Shown: positions 49,529 to 63,300 of the stretch, in pieces
How the letters are laid out: every line of letters begins with the position of its first letter
Numbering within the stretch: position 1 is the first letter of the stretch
Assembly (NCBI GenBank): GCA_963513935.1
Contig: OY740768.1
Coordinates: 21,637,177 to 21,701,176 of the forward strand
DNA: 64,000 bases
Direction: 5' to 3'
Source of the DNA: Aphrophora alni
Taxonomy: Eukaryota; Arthropoda; Insecta; Hemiptera; Aphrophoridae
The notes under the pieces: model-generated
The model's database searches: none
What the model was told of the DNA's origin: nothing
The model's input: the letters and a program-made list of their open reading frames with translations, nothing else
Position numbers and translations under genes: made by a program

Positions 49529-49587
49529 AGTTTCTCATAGATAGAGTACGAGAAACTCTAGATATGCTACGTTTTTGACGTAGCATA
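49529..49587. repeat. pair of adjacent small hairpins
   Basis: AGTTTCTC/GAGAAACT (49529-49536 and 49550-49557) and TATGCTACGT/ACGTAGCATA (49563-49572 and 49578-49587), with ATAGATAGAGTA repeated beside them. Confidence 0.7.
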
Positions 49588-50149
49588 GATAGAGTATGTA
49601 ATAGGTCAATAATCGATGTCGAGTTTTTCTGGATACATCCGTTAACATATTTTAACGTAACATCATGGACAGGAACATAACTTCATGAACATCCCTTTTT
49701 ACATATATTAAGTGAAGATATCTGTGTGTAATCTGTGCAGTTCACTGTAGCCCAAACGTGTCGAACGTATTAAATTCGGTATGTGGACATGTTGTGGCCG
49801 TTACTCGAGATATCATTTCGATAGCTACCATGAGAAAACTCAACAAGTGTAATATAATATCAAATGAATGTGTAACCTCTAAGGACCTAACATATCGTAT
49901 TGACCGCCATTTCTTGCCAGTTGGTCAATTATATGTACAATTTAAAAAAATTACAATCGGTTAATTATAAAATAAGTAATTTCTCAAATCAGCGATTTAA
50001 ATCCAACTTTAATAAAATCTAATAATTAATGTCTATGTATTCAAAATTGATGTTATAGAACGATTATGGTTCAGATATATTAGGAAAAAACAATGAAATG
50101 AACATCTATCATTTAAGAAACAAGCGTGGTAAGATAAGTTTATATATAT

Positions 50150-51000
50150 TATAACGAAAAGGTGATAGCTAGGTCAGTTAACGGCAAGCCATCAATTTGA
50201 CGAGAAATAAAAGAGTTGACAAGCTCATGGACAAGCCCATACTTTAAAAAAAACTCAAGGGTTAAGGGAATAAACTCATTTAGAGATACGTTAGAGTAAG
50301 GATAGGTCAACGGACAAAGTTTAAATTAACCTATAGGGAAGGAAGCGTCAATTTCTAAATTACAGTAAACTTTGAATCCCACAAAGGAAAAATAAAGCCG
50401 TGGTGTGACTGGTAAAAACGAGAAAATTATAAATATAGGTCCAAGAGAAAGAAAGAGGAGAGTTATTCAAGATATTTTGTACAAGGTTGTTCTGCGAAGT
50501 TTTTGGTCGAGGTTGTTGTTCTTCATAAAATTGTATTGTAAAATCTTCTGAGAAATTGGTAAACATTTGAAAGTAATCGCGAAGAATATTAATTAAAGAA
50601 ATTACTTCGAGAAGTGAGTTAGTTAAAATAAAAGAAATACACCGAACAGTAAATTAGGTAAAGTTAAAGAATATGTCGTAAAGTGGATATAGTCAGCGAA
50701 AAGTCAATAGATGAAATATCAGCGTCGAGGATAATAAGAAGGTTTCAGCAAAAATTCAACGTGAGTTACCCCAAGTGATAGCCAGACCAGATTACTGCTT
50801 TGCGAGAATAAAGGAGATTATTGGACACCAAATCAACATCGAGCTTATCCGCTGGAACAACCACAAAACAACCACGCTTCGGATTATGAAAGGACTTCAA
50901 ATTCGATAAGTAGAAAATTTGTATAAATAATTAACCTCCAACTACATTTTGATTCAGTAAATAAAGTTTAAATTATAATCACCATAGAACCATACGAACG
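50150..51000. other. less A+T-rich segment, possible retroelement fragment
   Basis: 50690-50930 has balanced composition and is followed by TGTATAAATAATTAACC (50921) and AGTAAATAAAG (50958), a TATA-then-AATAAA arrangement as in an LTR. No terminal pair or coding domain was found. Confidence 0.25.
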
Positions 51001-51457
51001 AGAGAGAGATTTTATTTTATTTTATTTCAAATCAATCTTTAAATAAAACAAGCTAGCAAGGGCAGTACATTAATTAAATTGGGCACATAATTATTATAAT
51101 AAATTAAATAAAAGAAATTACTTTAAAATTAAATTCATTATAAATAAAACAAACAAATATATATTTTGATACACTCTTTGTTTCTTTTCTAATTGTAAGG
51201 AAGCATTGTATCTTATTAGATTTTGTTTAATTGGCATTGTGATTTATTTCAGGTATTTTCATTTGTTTAGGTTAAGAAATATTGTAGGTATTTTATTTGT
51301 TAAATTAAGGAATTAAACTATTGCTGTATTTAGATAAGTGCATCCTTAGCAAATCAAAATTAAATTAAAATAATTGCGAAAAATTAGTATAAAATAGAAA
51401 AGAAAGAGATTGTAACAATAAAGTTCGTTTGCATTAAAAAGCCAGAGTGAGTATTTG

Positions 51458-51460
<3 letters not shown>

Positions 51461-51500
<40 letters not shown>
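51461..51500. repeat. (AT)n microsatellite
   Basis: About twenty AT units. Confidence 0.95.
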
Positions 51501-51503
<3 letters not shown>

Positions 51504-52129
51504 GACGGCTCCCAACTACCGAACTAAAATTGTTGGTAAATTGTTTTTATTGCTATTTAAATGCAATATTTTTGTACAGTTTATTTTACAATGTCACACA
51601 TTTTAAGTTAAATAACGCAAAATACAATGCACATATTGCAGCTTTTTGACAGTAGCACCTGAATCATGTCTGAAACATCTGTGCTTCTTGTTTAGCTTAA
51701 TCGTGATTTTTTTTTTTTTTTCAACTCCATTATATTCTACGGAGGATTAAATTTCCTCTTGTAACCGAAACACATCTTTAAGAGTTTATTCCTCTCCCAG
51801 CGTCAGTCTCTGTTTTTGTGAATTAGGTTAGGTTTATGAAATGTTTAAAAAATAAACAACGCAGTCACACCCCTCTATTTGTGAAACCAAATATACAAAA
51901 TCTAATATGAAATAAAAAATAAATAAATCTGTTTAGAAGGCCTCATTATGACTTACTAAGACCAGAGTCTAAGATTATAATTATTCACTTAATTATGAAG
52001 TATTAAAACATAAAAAGACATATGAATGGCATTTTATATCATAAAACAATTTTGTATAATATGCACTATAACAAGGAAACATAAATCTATAAAATCTAAA
52101 TTTAAAATTAAATATAACTACTAAGTTAT

Positions 52130-52612
52130 ATAATAAGTAGCTTATCAAAAATTGTGTTTTACTGGAAATTTTAATTTTTTTCATGTCCTAGGGTCTGTTT
52201 TCTGTGTTTATATGTTTCAAATTCTTCTGAAATTCACTGTAATTTTTCCTTTAAAGCATTCATGAAACAATTAAAAATTATATTAGATACCTGTGTGACC
52301 GTGTCCAGTTTCAATTACATGTTCTCCAAGTTTTGTATGTAACAGTAATTTTGAATAATTCATTATGAATTGTACGCGATTGAATATGCAATTGTGGTTG
52401 ACATGGAAATGAAAACATATAAATCTCATTACGCCAATATGATTGATGATAGAGATATTTAGGAATGATATTTTCTGTTCTAAAAATTAATCTTGATAGT
52501 GTATGGTCATTATTAATAATATTGCTTATTCAGACGTTTATTATCATTTCAGTTGAAACAATAGCATGTCTGAATACAAACCTTAATTTTGTATTACCAT
52601 TTTTAACAAACT
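52130..52612 (+). repeat. duplicated unit delta, start (includes family B copy 4)
   Basis: Collinear with 40490-41000: AATTGTGTTTTACTGGA, GTGTCCAGTTTC, TGGTTGACATGGAAATGA, CAATATGATTGATGATAG, GGAATGATATTTTCTGTT, GTGTCTGAATAC-type end. Confidence 0.65.
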
Positions 52613-53658
52613 TGTCCTAACCCGTCAAAGGTTTCTTGCCGGCATTTCGAAGACGGATTTACCGGTCACCTCTCTGATACTGGCTGTGAAAGGATTTTCA
52701 AATGGTTAGGTGGGTAGGGTGTGTTGTCACTTGAGTGAGTGACCTGCTCTAAGAACCATTGTGAACCAGCAGTCTAATCGACCTTATGAGTACATTCGTG
52801 TTCCTATATTTTGGGCTCTGTTTAATTTCATAAGTACAATCGTGATGTTGTTTCTTTTTTTTATAATAATGTATCCTAACGAAGAAATAAAACCTAGACA
52901 GCTTCTACATTGCGTGGGGAAGGAAGAAATGGAGAGTTTTCGTGCTGTGGACGAAAACAGTTAAAGACGCTTGGAGAGAATTTTTATGAGTGTGAAAAAT
53001 AAGAAAATTTAGTTGTAGATTAAGATAAAATCCCATTTACAAACTGTGGTGAAAATACTGATTCCGAAGTATTTAACAAGTGACTAGTAATAGTTAACAG
53101 TAGGTTAGATACTTCACTTATTTGGAGAAAAATGTCCATTCTGGCAATACATACCCTCAAAGCCAGACAAATACGGCATTACAATATTCTCACTATATTT
53201 TACTTATTACATGGTCACTCTGGAGGTTACGTTTACGTTAGGCCGCACAATTGTTTCCTCAATTTTGAAAATTGGAGGGAACACTCCCTTCATTGTTCTT
53301 AAATCCGTGAATCAAGTGATTGGTATTAAAAGAAATTTCAAGAAACCCTAAGTTGAAATCTTTGCTCGGATTATGTAAAACAAAATGAACAACGATAAGG
53401 CATGCATTGGTTCCTAGAAAAGTAATATATATATACACCAAAAAAATCACAGAGTCTTAAAAGCGAAATGAGAACTCGGCCCTGAACAAGAAACAAGATA
53501 TTGAAGATACATTCAGGGAATCGCACCTGGGCGGTGGGGTTTTTGAACAAATCAAAAGTTCAAAACACAAGGTGGGACCTACAATGTTTACCTTCGCAGA
53601 TATTACACTACAGTACTTTGAAATCGTTGTGTTCCCACACTGCCGAGAAGGAGGATGA
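52613..53658 (+). other. coding-like insertion in unit delta, unassigned
   Basis: This block has no counterpart in unit gamma, so it is an insertion or the remnant lost from the other copy. Plus-strand frames follow one another. 52613-52717 (34 codons) holds CRHFEDGFTGHLSDTGCERI and ends beside a GT donor-like GTGGGT at 52710. 52761-52964 (67 codons, GTG start only) has YEYIRVPIFWALFNF, one hydrophobic membrane-like segment, then a charged tail (NEEIKPRQLLHC ... ENS). 53461-53658 (65 codons) holds QDIEDTFRESHLGGGVFEQI and GPTMFTFADITLQYF. The DNA between is open apart from a few stops. It looks like a decaying gene with a single membrane span; no family recognised. Confidence 0.35.
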
Positions 53659-53849
53659 GAAAAAGTGAAGTTTTAAATCTTAGGATTTATTTAAAGTATG
53701 AGGATTAATAATTGTATGTTTTATTGTAATACAAATAAGATACGTATTATTTATAACTCATTTCTTATTTTTAATTCTAAGCTAAGCCAAGAGAATTTGT
53801 CTTTACAAACTACAAGAGACAAACTAATGAAGTGTTAAGGAATTGTAAT

Positions 53850-54777
53850 CCAAATTTTGTATGCTGTTATGAAATAAAAATTTATCAAAGTAGAATAATT
53901 AAAGTTTTAAATCGAATAACAAAATGATTATAAGAGAATCAAACTTGAGAACTTATAGCTTATAGATACTAGGAGGCAGTTTTTTTTTTCTAAAACACAC
54001 ATACACAGTCACAAATATTCAAGCAGTAAAACTAACTTTTGTTTTCTTAAAATAACGTCCAGTTCTGCTTCCAAAAATTCCTTTTTCTTTTCGAAATGAC
54101 ATACCTAATTACGCACTATCAATTAAGTTTCATAAAAATATATTTTATATTTTCACAGATAAACGATGGATAACATATCTAAATTGTACTTTCAAGAGCA
54201 CAATGTACTCTTCAAGAGACCTAATATTTTTTTGTTACGAGCCAGTCAACGTCATGGTACCGTATACATAACACGACCAAATAGCAACAAGTAGACCCCA
54301 CTAACTAGTTTTAACTTAAACTAGAATAAGTGCTTTCATATTGAGACAGGTACGTTATAACTAAAAAATATATGGAAACAAAAGAACCTGTACAATATGT
54401 CGATCGCCAATGTACTCTATTTTCTGTTTTAAATATAAAATATCCTGCCTCACATGTCCAGGTTGCATAAAAGGGATTAACATAGATTTTCCTTGCATAT
54501 GTACATCTATAAAATTATTCCCTTGGGACAGTCAGTTTTAATCCTTCATTCCATTTGTATACAATTTTTCAGTGTTATCTAGGCTCACGACTAAGTCTCT
54601 TATTTGTACAACGCCATATGTTCAATTGTGTGTCTAAAGACTTCGACTTGGATTTTACATGTTTTCTAATTATGTTTACACTTTTTAGAAGAAGATTATT
54701 TATATTACCTACCTCTAGATGAAATGAAAGTTGAAGTTATATACTTCAAGCAAGCAGCATACCAAATATAAGTAATT

Positions 54778-54778
<1 letters not shown>
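53850..54778 (+). repeat. duplicated unit delta, continued
   Basis: Resumes the match to 41160-42050: GAACTTATAGCTTATAG, TTCTAAAACACACATACACAG, ACTAGTTTTAACTT, AATAAGTGCTTTCATA and CTGCCTCACATGTCCAGG. Confidence 0.7.

Positions 54779-54829
<51 letters not shown>
54779..54829. repeat. (GT)n(AT)n compound microsatellite
   Basis: About 9 GT units followed by about 15 AT units, at the right edge of the matching block. Confidence 0.95.
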
Positions 54830-54831
<2 letters not shown>

Positions 54832-56610
54832 CAAATTAGACTTCAACACATTTATAGAATTTAACTTTCTTTAATTATTTATAACATTAAGTTTCAAATC
54901 ATTTACAATAAAAAATCAATTATTGTGCAAATCTGATGCACTTTATACTTATACACTAACGTCTTAACCAACTACTTATTCTAAGTACATAGTTAAAATT
55001 CTAATTCTCCCATGTCTTAACCTAAATAAAGAAATCAGAGTGCATCATATTTTTACTTTTAAAATTTTTACTTTTAATTTATTAATATAAAATTGCTCCG
55101 GCTAACTGAAATGTACTATTTTAATAATTTTTATTTAATTTCGCTTTACGGGTTCGTGAGGTTCTTTAGTGACTATAATTTACATTAAAATAGAATTTGG
55201 TGGTAGTTTATTTAATTGAGATTGTCCATTAATTTTTACTTATCGCTTGGAAGTTTTTCACTGCTCCGATGTTCCTGGTTCCGTGCACGTGGTTCCCGTG
55301 TAGACTGCCAGAAGATGGATCGATTTGCCTTGATCTTTTCGACGAATCTTCTTTTCCTCTTACACTTATTTCTCACTCACTTTCGTGACGACGATTACTT
55401 TAATTTATTGTATTAATATTCCTGTTCAAACACTTTTATAACGACGCAAATTTCTCACTCACTTTTATGACGACGATTACTTTTAAACTTATAACGACGA
55501 TTATCTTATAAACTATTCTTCGGAGATTATTATTAATACTTATACAAAAAAAAGACGCAGATACTATTTTATTTTGACGTTTGATCTCAGCTAAATCTTT
55601 CACAGTCGATCTTCTTTTCTACTAAAGAAAACACTTACTCCAGAACTCCCTCCTTCAATAAGTAACAACCAAAAAGAAAGAACGAAAGAACCCCGTACGC
55701 CTCTCTTCCACCCATATATATAAGTTCTAATTTCAAATGCTTTCTTCCGATCCTCTTCCTTCATTGGCTTATTTAAAATCTTGTACGTTACTTCGAGACT
55801 GACACAATTTATTTCATTGGTCCATTTCAAACATTTTCGGTTGAAGGCATTGACTTTTGGAATGGTTTATTTGACTTCTTGAGATCTTTGACTAATGTTA
55901 GAATAGTTTTTCTAGCTGTCAACCCTTTCAACTCTTTACAATTTATGGCCTGCCGAGCACTGACCTTTTGGGAGTCCTCTATTTTGTTATATAAGTCCCC
56001 AAAATTAAAAAAAATTCAATTTAATTAAATTTTTTAAATTCAATACACATTTAATTTCCTTTTACAAAGAATTGGTTAATATTATTAACTAATTTACACA
56101 TTTTTTTTTTAAATTATTCATTTAATCTTATAAATTAACTTTACATTTAATTTCCTTACAACACACTTCAATATTTACTAACTACCTTTAAAAACCACAT
56201 AACGCCTATTCTATTCTTTGTTCACTACATCATAAACCTTATTGTACCCCTTAACTTAAGTTTTACAACCCTGTCCCTTTTCTAACCCTCTGTCAGTAGC
56301 TCAAGAATTAACCCACTATTTGACATTTACAACATGATTAACCTAACAATGCCCTTTCCTTTACAATGTGCACCCTTACAAAACATTTTTCTTTAAATTT
56401 TTTATTTGAAAACTATCACTAATTTGGTTTAATTTATTTATTTCGAAATTTTTAATCTATATTATTATTTATTTTTAAGTGTTATATCTCTTAATTACCT
56501 TACAGTTAAATAGTCCCTAACTTTGTTTCTATCCCCATGTCAATCGTCATTTTAGATGGGAACTAGCATTTCTATGGACGATAGCTCGTAAGTTAAGAAA
56601 AAGTAATGGT
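54830..56610 (-). mobile_element. insertion in unit delta with LTR-like signals
   Basis: No counterpart in unit gamma. On the minus strand TTATATATATGGGTGG (near 55720) could be a TATA box, followed about 150 bp later by AATAAAATAG, a possible polyadenylation signal: an LTR-like U3-R arrangement. TTTCTCACTCACTTT plus TGACGACGATTACTT occurs twice, 83 bp apart (55368 and 55451). No coding domain, terminal pair or target duplication was established, so a solo LTR is only a guess. Confidence 0.3.
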
Positions 56611-58095
56611 TAAAAAATAATTGTATAATTTAATTACAAAACTCAGTTTTAAATAAAGCAAAGGCAATTTATTATTATATAATTAAAGTTTGAAATAGTA
56701 TAAAATACAATTTAACGCTACTTTATACAACGACATTCAAAATTAATGGATACAAAGTATGTTTTAATACATTGGATACATTAATTGTCTTTAAATACCA
56801 TTAAGGATGGATATTACTTCTTTTGTTGTTACACTTATCTTAAAAATGAAGTGGTAAGGATATTTAATTACGGTAAGTAAAAGAAAAGGAATATATGGGT
56901 GCCCTCAAGGTACAAACAATAGCAACCATCCAAATCATATATTTATTTGTTCAATATCCTAGCAGTGCACTTCGTTAGAAGAATAGTGGGTGCTTTATAT
57001 TTCGTAGGTTCCTGCGAAGAAAAATTTGTTGACCACTGTATATACTTTTTTTTCTATATAAAAGACTCTTCAACGATCACGTTTATATGGATAATGTCAA
57101 AACGTGCTGATTTTAGATTCAAAAATATGAATGATGGACCAAAGGATGTATCTTTGGAAATAAAATAGTTAGATTTTTTAAATAATTTTAGTAAGACATA
57201 AATATTACATTTAGTGCACTCTTTGCTTAGAATCACGATTTGATTATTCTTTGATTTTTGAGAGTATGGCTGCCCCTTCCTGATATGCCTGTCCCATCTG
57301 TGTGTCTTGTTTACCATAAATATTATTTCTTTATCGTCTAAACAAAACTTTAGAGGGGATCGACAGCAGGTAACCAAAGTAGTCTATATTATGATTTTTG
57401 TTTTATTCTACTGCTGGTGCCAGCCTCTGTCTATTTGGTAGATATCATAAGATAATGAAACTCCCAAGGGAGTAACACTCCTCAATTTGTCAACCAAATA
57501 TAAAATATCAAACACGAAAAAAATAATAAATAAATTCGTTAATGGGAATCATTGTGAGACTCATATAAGCAGGATGTTTTATATGATAAAGTTTATTACA
57601 ATCTATTGTAAACGAAAAGGTTAGTTGATTTAACATGAAAACTACTCACAAAAATTGGAATATTTCTTATCATCAAAGAAAAGAAAACTAATAAAATTGA
57701 TACTATAATGATAAAAAGAACACAAATAAAAATGAATAAGTTAGTACATATTACCTTTACAAATATTCCGTGTTCGTTATTCCTTCAACGACGTTATACG
57801 ATAGCGAAAATGTTACCAATTCTCTTTCTTGTCTGAAACTGACCAGAAATTAAGATAGAGGATATTTATTTCCTATCTTCTGATAATACGTAATGAGTTG
57901 TAAAATATTGTTCTGATTTTGCCGTAAGCCTATTTTATCCCGAAACATTCTAAGAGCCTTAAACTACTCAAACCTAAACCGATATTGATGATGGAAATTA
58001 GAATTTACGTTGATACTGAAGTAAGAAAATAAAAATATTGGATAAAAATCTAAACTATTTAATATAAACATGTGTCAAGCAATTTACATAAAATT
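56611..58095 (+). repeat. duplicated unit delta, last part
   Basis: Collinear with 43020-44425: AAAACTCAGTTTTAA, GGTGCCCTCAAGGTA, TTGTTCAATATCCTAGC, GCTTAGAATCACGATTTG, CTGCTGGTGCC, ACGTTATACGATAGCG and GTGTCAAGCAATTTACA. Short frames within it (73 and 107 codons) are not conserved in unit gamma. Confidence 0.7.
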
Positions 58096-60090
58096 CCACC
58101 TAGATTAATATAAATTTTAAAATAATGAATAATTTGTCAACATAATTTTAATAAACAAAAGATTTGTTATATTATTTGCTGAATTAAATACACTTAAACT
58201 TTTAAATATTACAAACTTCTTTTGTTTTATTAAAATAGAGTTACTTTGAGGACTACAAAAAAAATTAAGGAATGTTCAAAAATACATATTATTTAAAAAT
58301 AAATTGGATAATTTAAATAATTTTTGTGCTTTATTGTTATATTAATTCTTTTTGTGATTCATCGATAGGATATGTATCTATTATGGATGTCTGATGATTA
58401 GATTAACTTCGTAAAAAATGAATTATTGAATAAATATTTTATTTCTCGACGATATATAAATAAGTTTTATTAATATAAACACACGATAGCTGTAGTTTGG
58501 TGCATAAAGAAATTGTATTTAATTTAAATAGGAACTATCCAAAGAACAGAAAAATTCCAATGTTAGAGAAATGTTCACATGATTTTTGCTAAGAAAATAT
58601 TCTACCAAAAAACAAAACAAAAAAAAATCACTTAATTGGAATTTTTTCTCGACTGGCAAGGCCTGTTAATTTAAAATGAAATTTATCAGCCTAAAGCGTA
58701 ATCCATGGTTCTTGTTTTATTACTTGCTACTTGAATGTAACAAGATAAGAACAAATATCTGACTGTGTTGAGAGATAACGTTTAATATAGGTGCCTCTAT
58801 TAAAGAAATAATAATAATACAAAATTTATAAAAATATTTCATGTAAAATACCCTTAAAAATTAAAATCAACTATTAAACATTGATTTGAAATCATTTTTT
58901 TGCATACAAACCAAAAATTGTATGCAATGTTATTTTAGTTGTTCTTTAATTAAAAGTGAAAGAATAATTTTGGAAACCCTCAGAATATGTGAGAAAAAAC
59001 TTCTTTTGGTTTTTTTTAAATTTGATTACCTATTATCAAACTCAGCATGATGAAAATAGCACATATACATATAATGGGGATATCTTGGTTTAATTGAGCT
59101 AAACTTAACCTTTGACACCTTCATTTGAAGCCGAGGGTACAATTTTTGTTACGTGTAATTCTGAATTATTTTTGCGTAAATTGTTAGAATTGTAACCGTT
59201 ACATGGTAATATTAAACCTCTTCAATTTGAGTTACGTTAGAGTTTCTTGGCTTGTAATCATAAAAATATCGGTCAAAAATTGTATGCAAACTTTCTCCTT
59301 CACCCATCTCTAAAATCACATTAAAAGTAGCAAAAGTGTTCGTCACCAAAAATATCAGATCGGTAGTTTCCAATCAAAAACTGGATATGAACTTGAACGT
59401 CGTCTATATTTATATATTTTAATAGTCGTTGTTTGTACTTGCGTTGTTTGTACCATAAATGTACCCTCAGCACATAAAATATTTTACTAACAATCGAGCT
59501 TTTAATGACGGTAGTCAAAATTAATGTTTTTATATTCTAATATTTCCGAAACATAATTTTATTTAAGAATTGGGTCTATGCAATTAATATTCACATTTCA
59601 GTAAAATTTGAACGACTTATGTAAATTCGATTTAAACTCTTCATTATTTCCTCATAATCGATTAATCACGAACCTGAATTTTTGGACAAAATAAGACTAA
59701 AGAATTTTGTTACCATCCTTAGAAGTTATACTTTAGTAAAGAGTGATCAAAATTTTACGTTATAAAAAACAAAATGTCACGACACAAGCCCAAAATATGT
59801 CAACATACAAAATGTGAGTCAAATCGGGCCATACGTCTGAGCACTGTGTAAACGACAAAAGACTAACGCTAGATAGACATCATTCCAAAACTTCTTTATG
59901 AATTCAGAGTGTATCTCAAAACTATATAGAATTTTTAACCCATCACATATACTCTCTATACTCACGTACATGTGGGAATGTAAAAGTTGAACATTTATAA
60001 AATTGGTAGTTGAAAAATATCATAATACAATATCCTAAATTTCCTTTCGCAAAGAGAAAAGTCCCACAACAATTTTATTATAGTGAGACG
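58096..60090. other. A+T-rich remainder of unit delta
   Basis: No gene recognised. Near 59960 CTCACGTACATGTGGGAATG parallels CGCGTATATGTGGGAGAG near 45901, keeping the alignment with unit gamma up to the family A block. Confidence 0.45.
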
Positions 60091-60385
60091 TGTACAAAGT
60101 ACTAAATAAATTACCTGCATATCTGACTGTAATTTACCTCAGTCAGGGTAGCTGCTACCTTTGCACTCTATCGTGACTTTTGATAACTAACTGTCCCGCA
60201 AGAGCAATATAGTAAGAGGAAGAAGAAGAGTAATTTGAGAAGTTAAATCTAAAACTTATTTAAAGTTATGGATCTCACTTTAGGAGTGATATGTGCTACG
60301 TTGCTTCTTTAACTAATGTACCCTTCTGATTGTGCACAACCTAGTATGGGAAACGAATGAAAATGTCTCGAACCGTTAAAAATAA
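60091..60385 (+). repeat. dispersed repeat family A, copy 5
   Basis: TGTACAAAGTACTAAATAAA, TAATTTACCTCAGTCAGGG, CTATCGTGACTTTTGATAAC, GTCCCGCAAGAG, GAGAAGTTAAATCTAAA, GCTACGTTGCTTCTTTAAC and ATGTCTCGAACCGTTAA. Most complete family copy. Confidence 0.75.
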
Positions 60386-63300
60386 CAATCAATTGAAACG
60401 TTATATAAATTTCAAAAGATAAAGATGATTAAAATTTATATAGCATGTGTTTTAAAAAAATTTCGGTTGTTTAATTATCATGTTTTTTTTATATATTTCC
60501 ATTTATATTTTACTTCTCAAGATAAAAGTTCCAGATCGTTTAAATACAAAATAATGAAGTTCATAATAAAATATTTACTAATTACAAACCTAATTAGGCG
60601 GAATCATTTGATAGGTGTTCCATCCAAAACTCATGGGGAACCTTGTATCGTGATACATTCCTCACGTTGTTGTAGGTACAAAGAACGCAAAGTTCAAAAC
60701 AGTTTATATTTGAAAAAAAAAGAAAAGTTTTCGCTACAGTTGTGTCTAAGGGTACGACATAATAATATGAAAAATAATAATTTTTTTAAAGAGAGGTTAA
60801 ATTTACAGTGTTTGTTAAAACAAAATTTATATGAACTTTAACATTGTTCAACGAACGAAGTCCAAAAATTTTAATTTTAACATTATGGTCTATATTGGGT
60901 CTCACTTATCAGTAAACATATTGTACTATAAACTCTTACAAAGCTGGCTCAGCAAATTTTCTACTAAAGAATATAAACTTTAATGGGATAGGCTCAGTTG
61001 ACAGTCAATTACAGCCCTTAGTTGGTTATTATCCCCTTGCGTGATTTTATTTCTCTCATTTATACTTCTACAATAAAAAGGACAGAAAACCAGTACTTTG
61101 GGCGTGTGTGGACGACGTAAATATGTGGGGGGTAGACAAGTTTATTTACACAGTGTAAAAAATAGGGCTGTACCATTTTAATAAGCTTCTGAAGAAGAAA
61201 TGCACTATTCAAAAGATGTTTTATATCTAATTTATCTGTTTAGTTATCACAGTTTTATATAAGATTTGAGTAAATTAGTAACATTGCCTTGCCCTTTTTC
61301 TGAAACGTTCCGAATGAACGCCATTTTCAAACGCTATTTACGTATTGCTTCGTCCCTCAAAGAAGTCGTATGACAATGTACTTAACTTCCAGTGTTCTCT
61401 GTTAGTAGGCTCTGCCCACTTTGTGATTTTTGATTACTTATTGCTACACAATCTGAGATTCTTTATTGAGATACAGGTAAGTCTGTTTAATATTAAATAT
61501 TAAAAATCTATATAGATATGGATGAAAATTATCCATAGTAATGCAAGTAGATTTTAAAATAACATATACCATACAATAACAAGTTATCATTTCTAGTTTT
61601 GTTATTGAATGAAAAATAACAATTTACCATTAAATATATTCAAGACTCAAGTAAAAAAAATATATTAGACTAAATATGTTTTATAAATAAAAATGTATAT
61701 TGCCGACGTGATACAAGTTCATCTCTTTTAAAGTTAACAAACCTTTATCAATTATTAGACAATATAACATGGTAAAATCGTGAGTGTAATTCAAGAATTA
61801 TTACAGATAAAAGAACGTTTTCCATAAGATAAGAAAACTCATATTAGGTAGTGAAAATTACGTACATGTAGTGTAAATATTTAAGACAATAGAAAGATGT
61901 AAATATTATATAATATTAAATTCGTTTCTGAATTATAAAATATTTATACATATTTAATGCTCCAAAAACCTTTATATTATAAAAGTGTTTGATAAATTCC
62001 TTGAGCATACAATAGGATGATGAATATCGTCAAAATAATTTGCGAGATGTAAAAACCAAGAAAATAAGTATATGAAAAAAAAAATTGAACAATCATGTTT
62101 AAAGTTAACGGACAAATCTACCAAAACAGACTATTATAGAAATAAGGTCATTATAGCTTCCGTTAATATAAATTTCTTTACTTCAAGTCTGAAATTTTTC
62201 TGGTAAAATTTCACAAGGAGTGATCACAACACAAAATACAATAAATTTGGATAACCTCGTCAATAGCATACAAGCTCGTTTATTTAGTTGATGAGCATAT
62301 TCTCGGTTGATCATGGTGTTAGATATTACTAGTGTTGTTTAGCTCTGAGACCTTACTTTTGTCTATTTACGCTTGAAAAAATGTTACTTATTTTGAACAA
62401 TAAAATTACCCCTGAGCTTCTTTTTTAGATGTCTTCAACATTACTACTAAGTAAGTACTATTATTTTCACATTTCTCATGATCTACGTTTGTCATTTCTT
62501 AGCGAAAGTTTATTCATACTCTCAAGATTTGATTTATTAGTTTGGATACACTCGTTTGTATAATGTATAACTTACTTAAAATTCCCTTAACTACAAAGAC
62601 AAATTTCATACCTGAAATATCCGATTGATAAAAAACTAAATAAAAATTAGTAGACTGTTTGAAGAAAATAAATTACAACACTTTATTACTTGTCTTGTAT
62701 TTTTTTAGTTCGCCTGTGGTCTAATACTAGTTTCCGTCTTTGCCTCAAAAGAAATTTTGACAAACTATAATTTATTGAGCCTTACGGTATTTGAGTAAGG
62801 AATACCACACATACCAATAGAAAACACTAGCACTAGATCAATAATTTTTAATAGCAAAAAGTATTTTAAGAAAACTTCTAGTGTTACTTGTGATGCAATA
62901 TTTTAAAAGGAAACGATAATTACATTTTAAATAAAAATTAATTTAACTTGTTTTTATCTCCGTTACTTGAATTTGTTTAGACGTTGTCGACACGTTTCAT
63001 ATATTTTACTACACCTGTAGATCGTTCAAGGAAAACTCTTAAAGATTCACATGATGAGGGACTATGAATCGTATTTTTAATACGTGTTAAGTATTGTATT
63101 TATATTTTATATTAATGTGATCATAACCACATAATAGAGAAAGATCAAATGATTGAGTAAAAGTTCCAAAACCCGTTATAAATACCTAAAGATAAAAATA
63201 CTTGTCGTAGAAAATAAAAAGGATAATTATTGTTATAATACAGAGTGCTTAGCATACTAATTAATTAAAAAAATTATCTTAAATTTGAAAAAAAAAAAAA

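Noticed and set aside
51823..51835. Telomere proximity from TTAGG runs
   Set aside because: Only two to three units each and far from any array end; interstitial motifs are common.
57054..57377. 107-codon minus frame overlapping a 73-codon plus frame
   Set aside because: The corresponding sequence in unit gamma (43.55-43.7 kb) is interrupted by stops, so there is no sign of selection on the protein.
60425..60841. 138-codon plus frame, the longest outside the elements after the Penelope frame
   Set aside because: Composition is what A+T-rich DNA gives by chance. The matching region of unit gamma (46.3-46.45 kb) is closed and no motif is visible.
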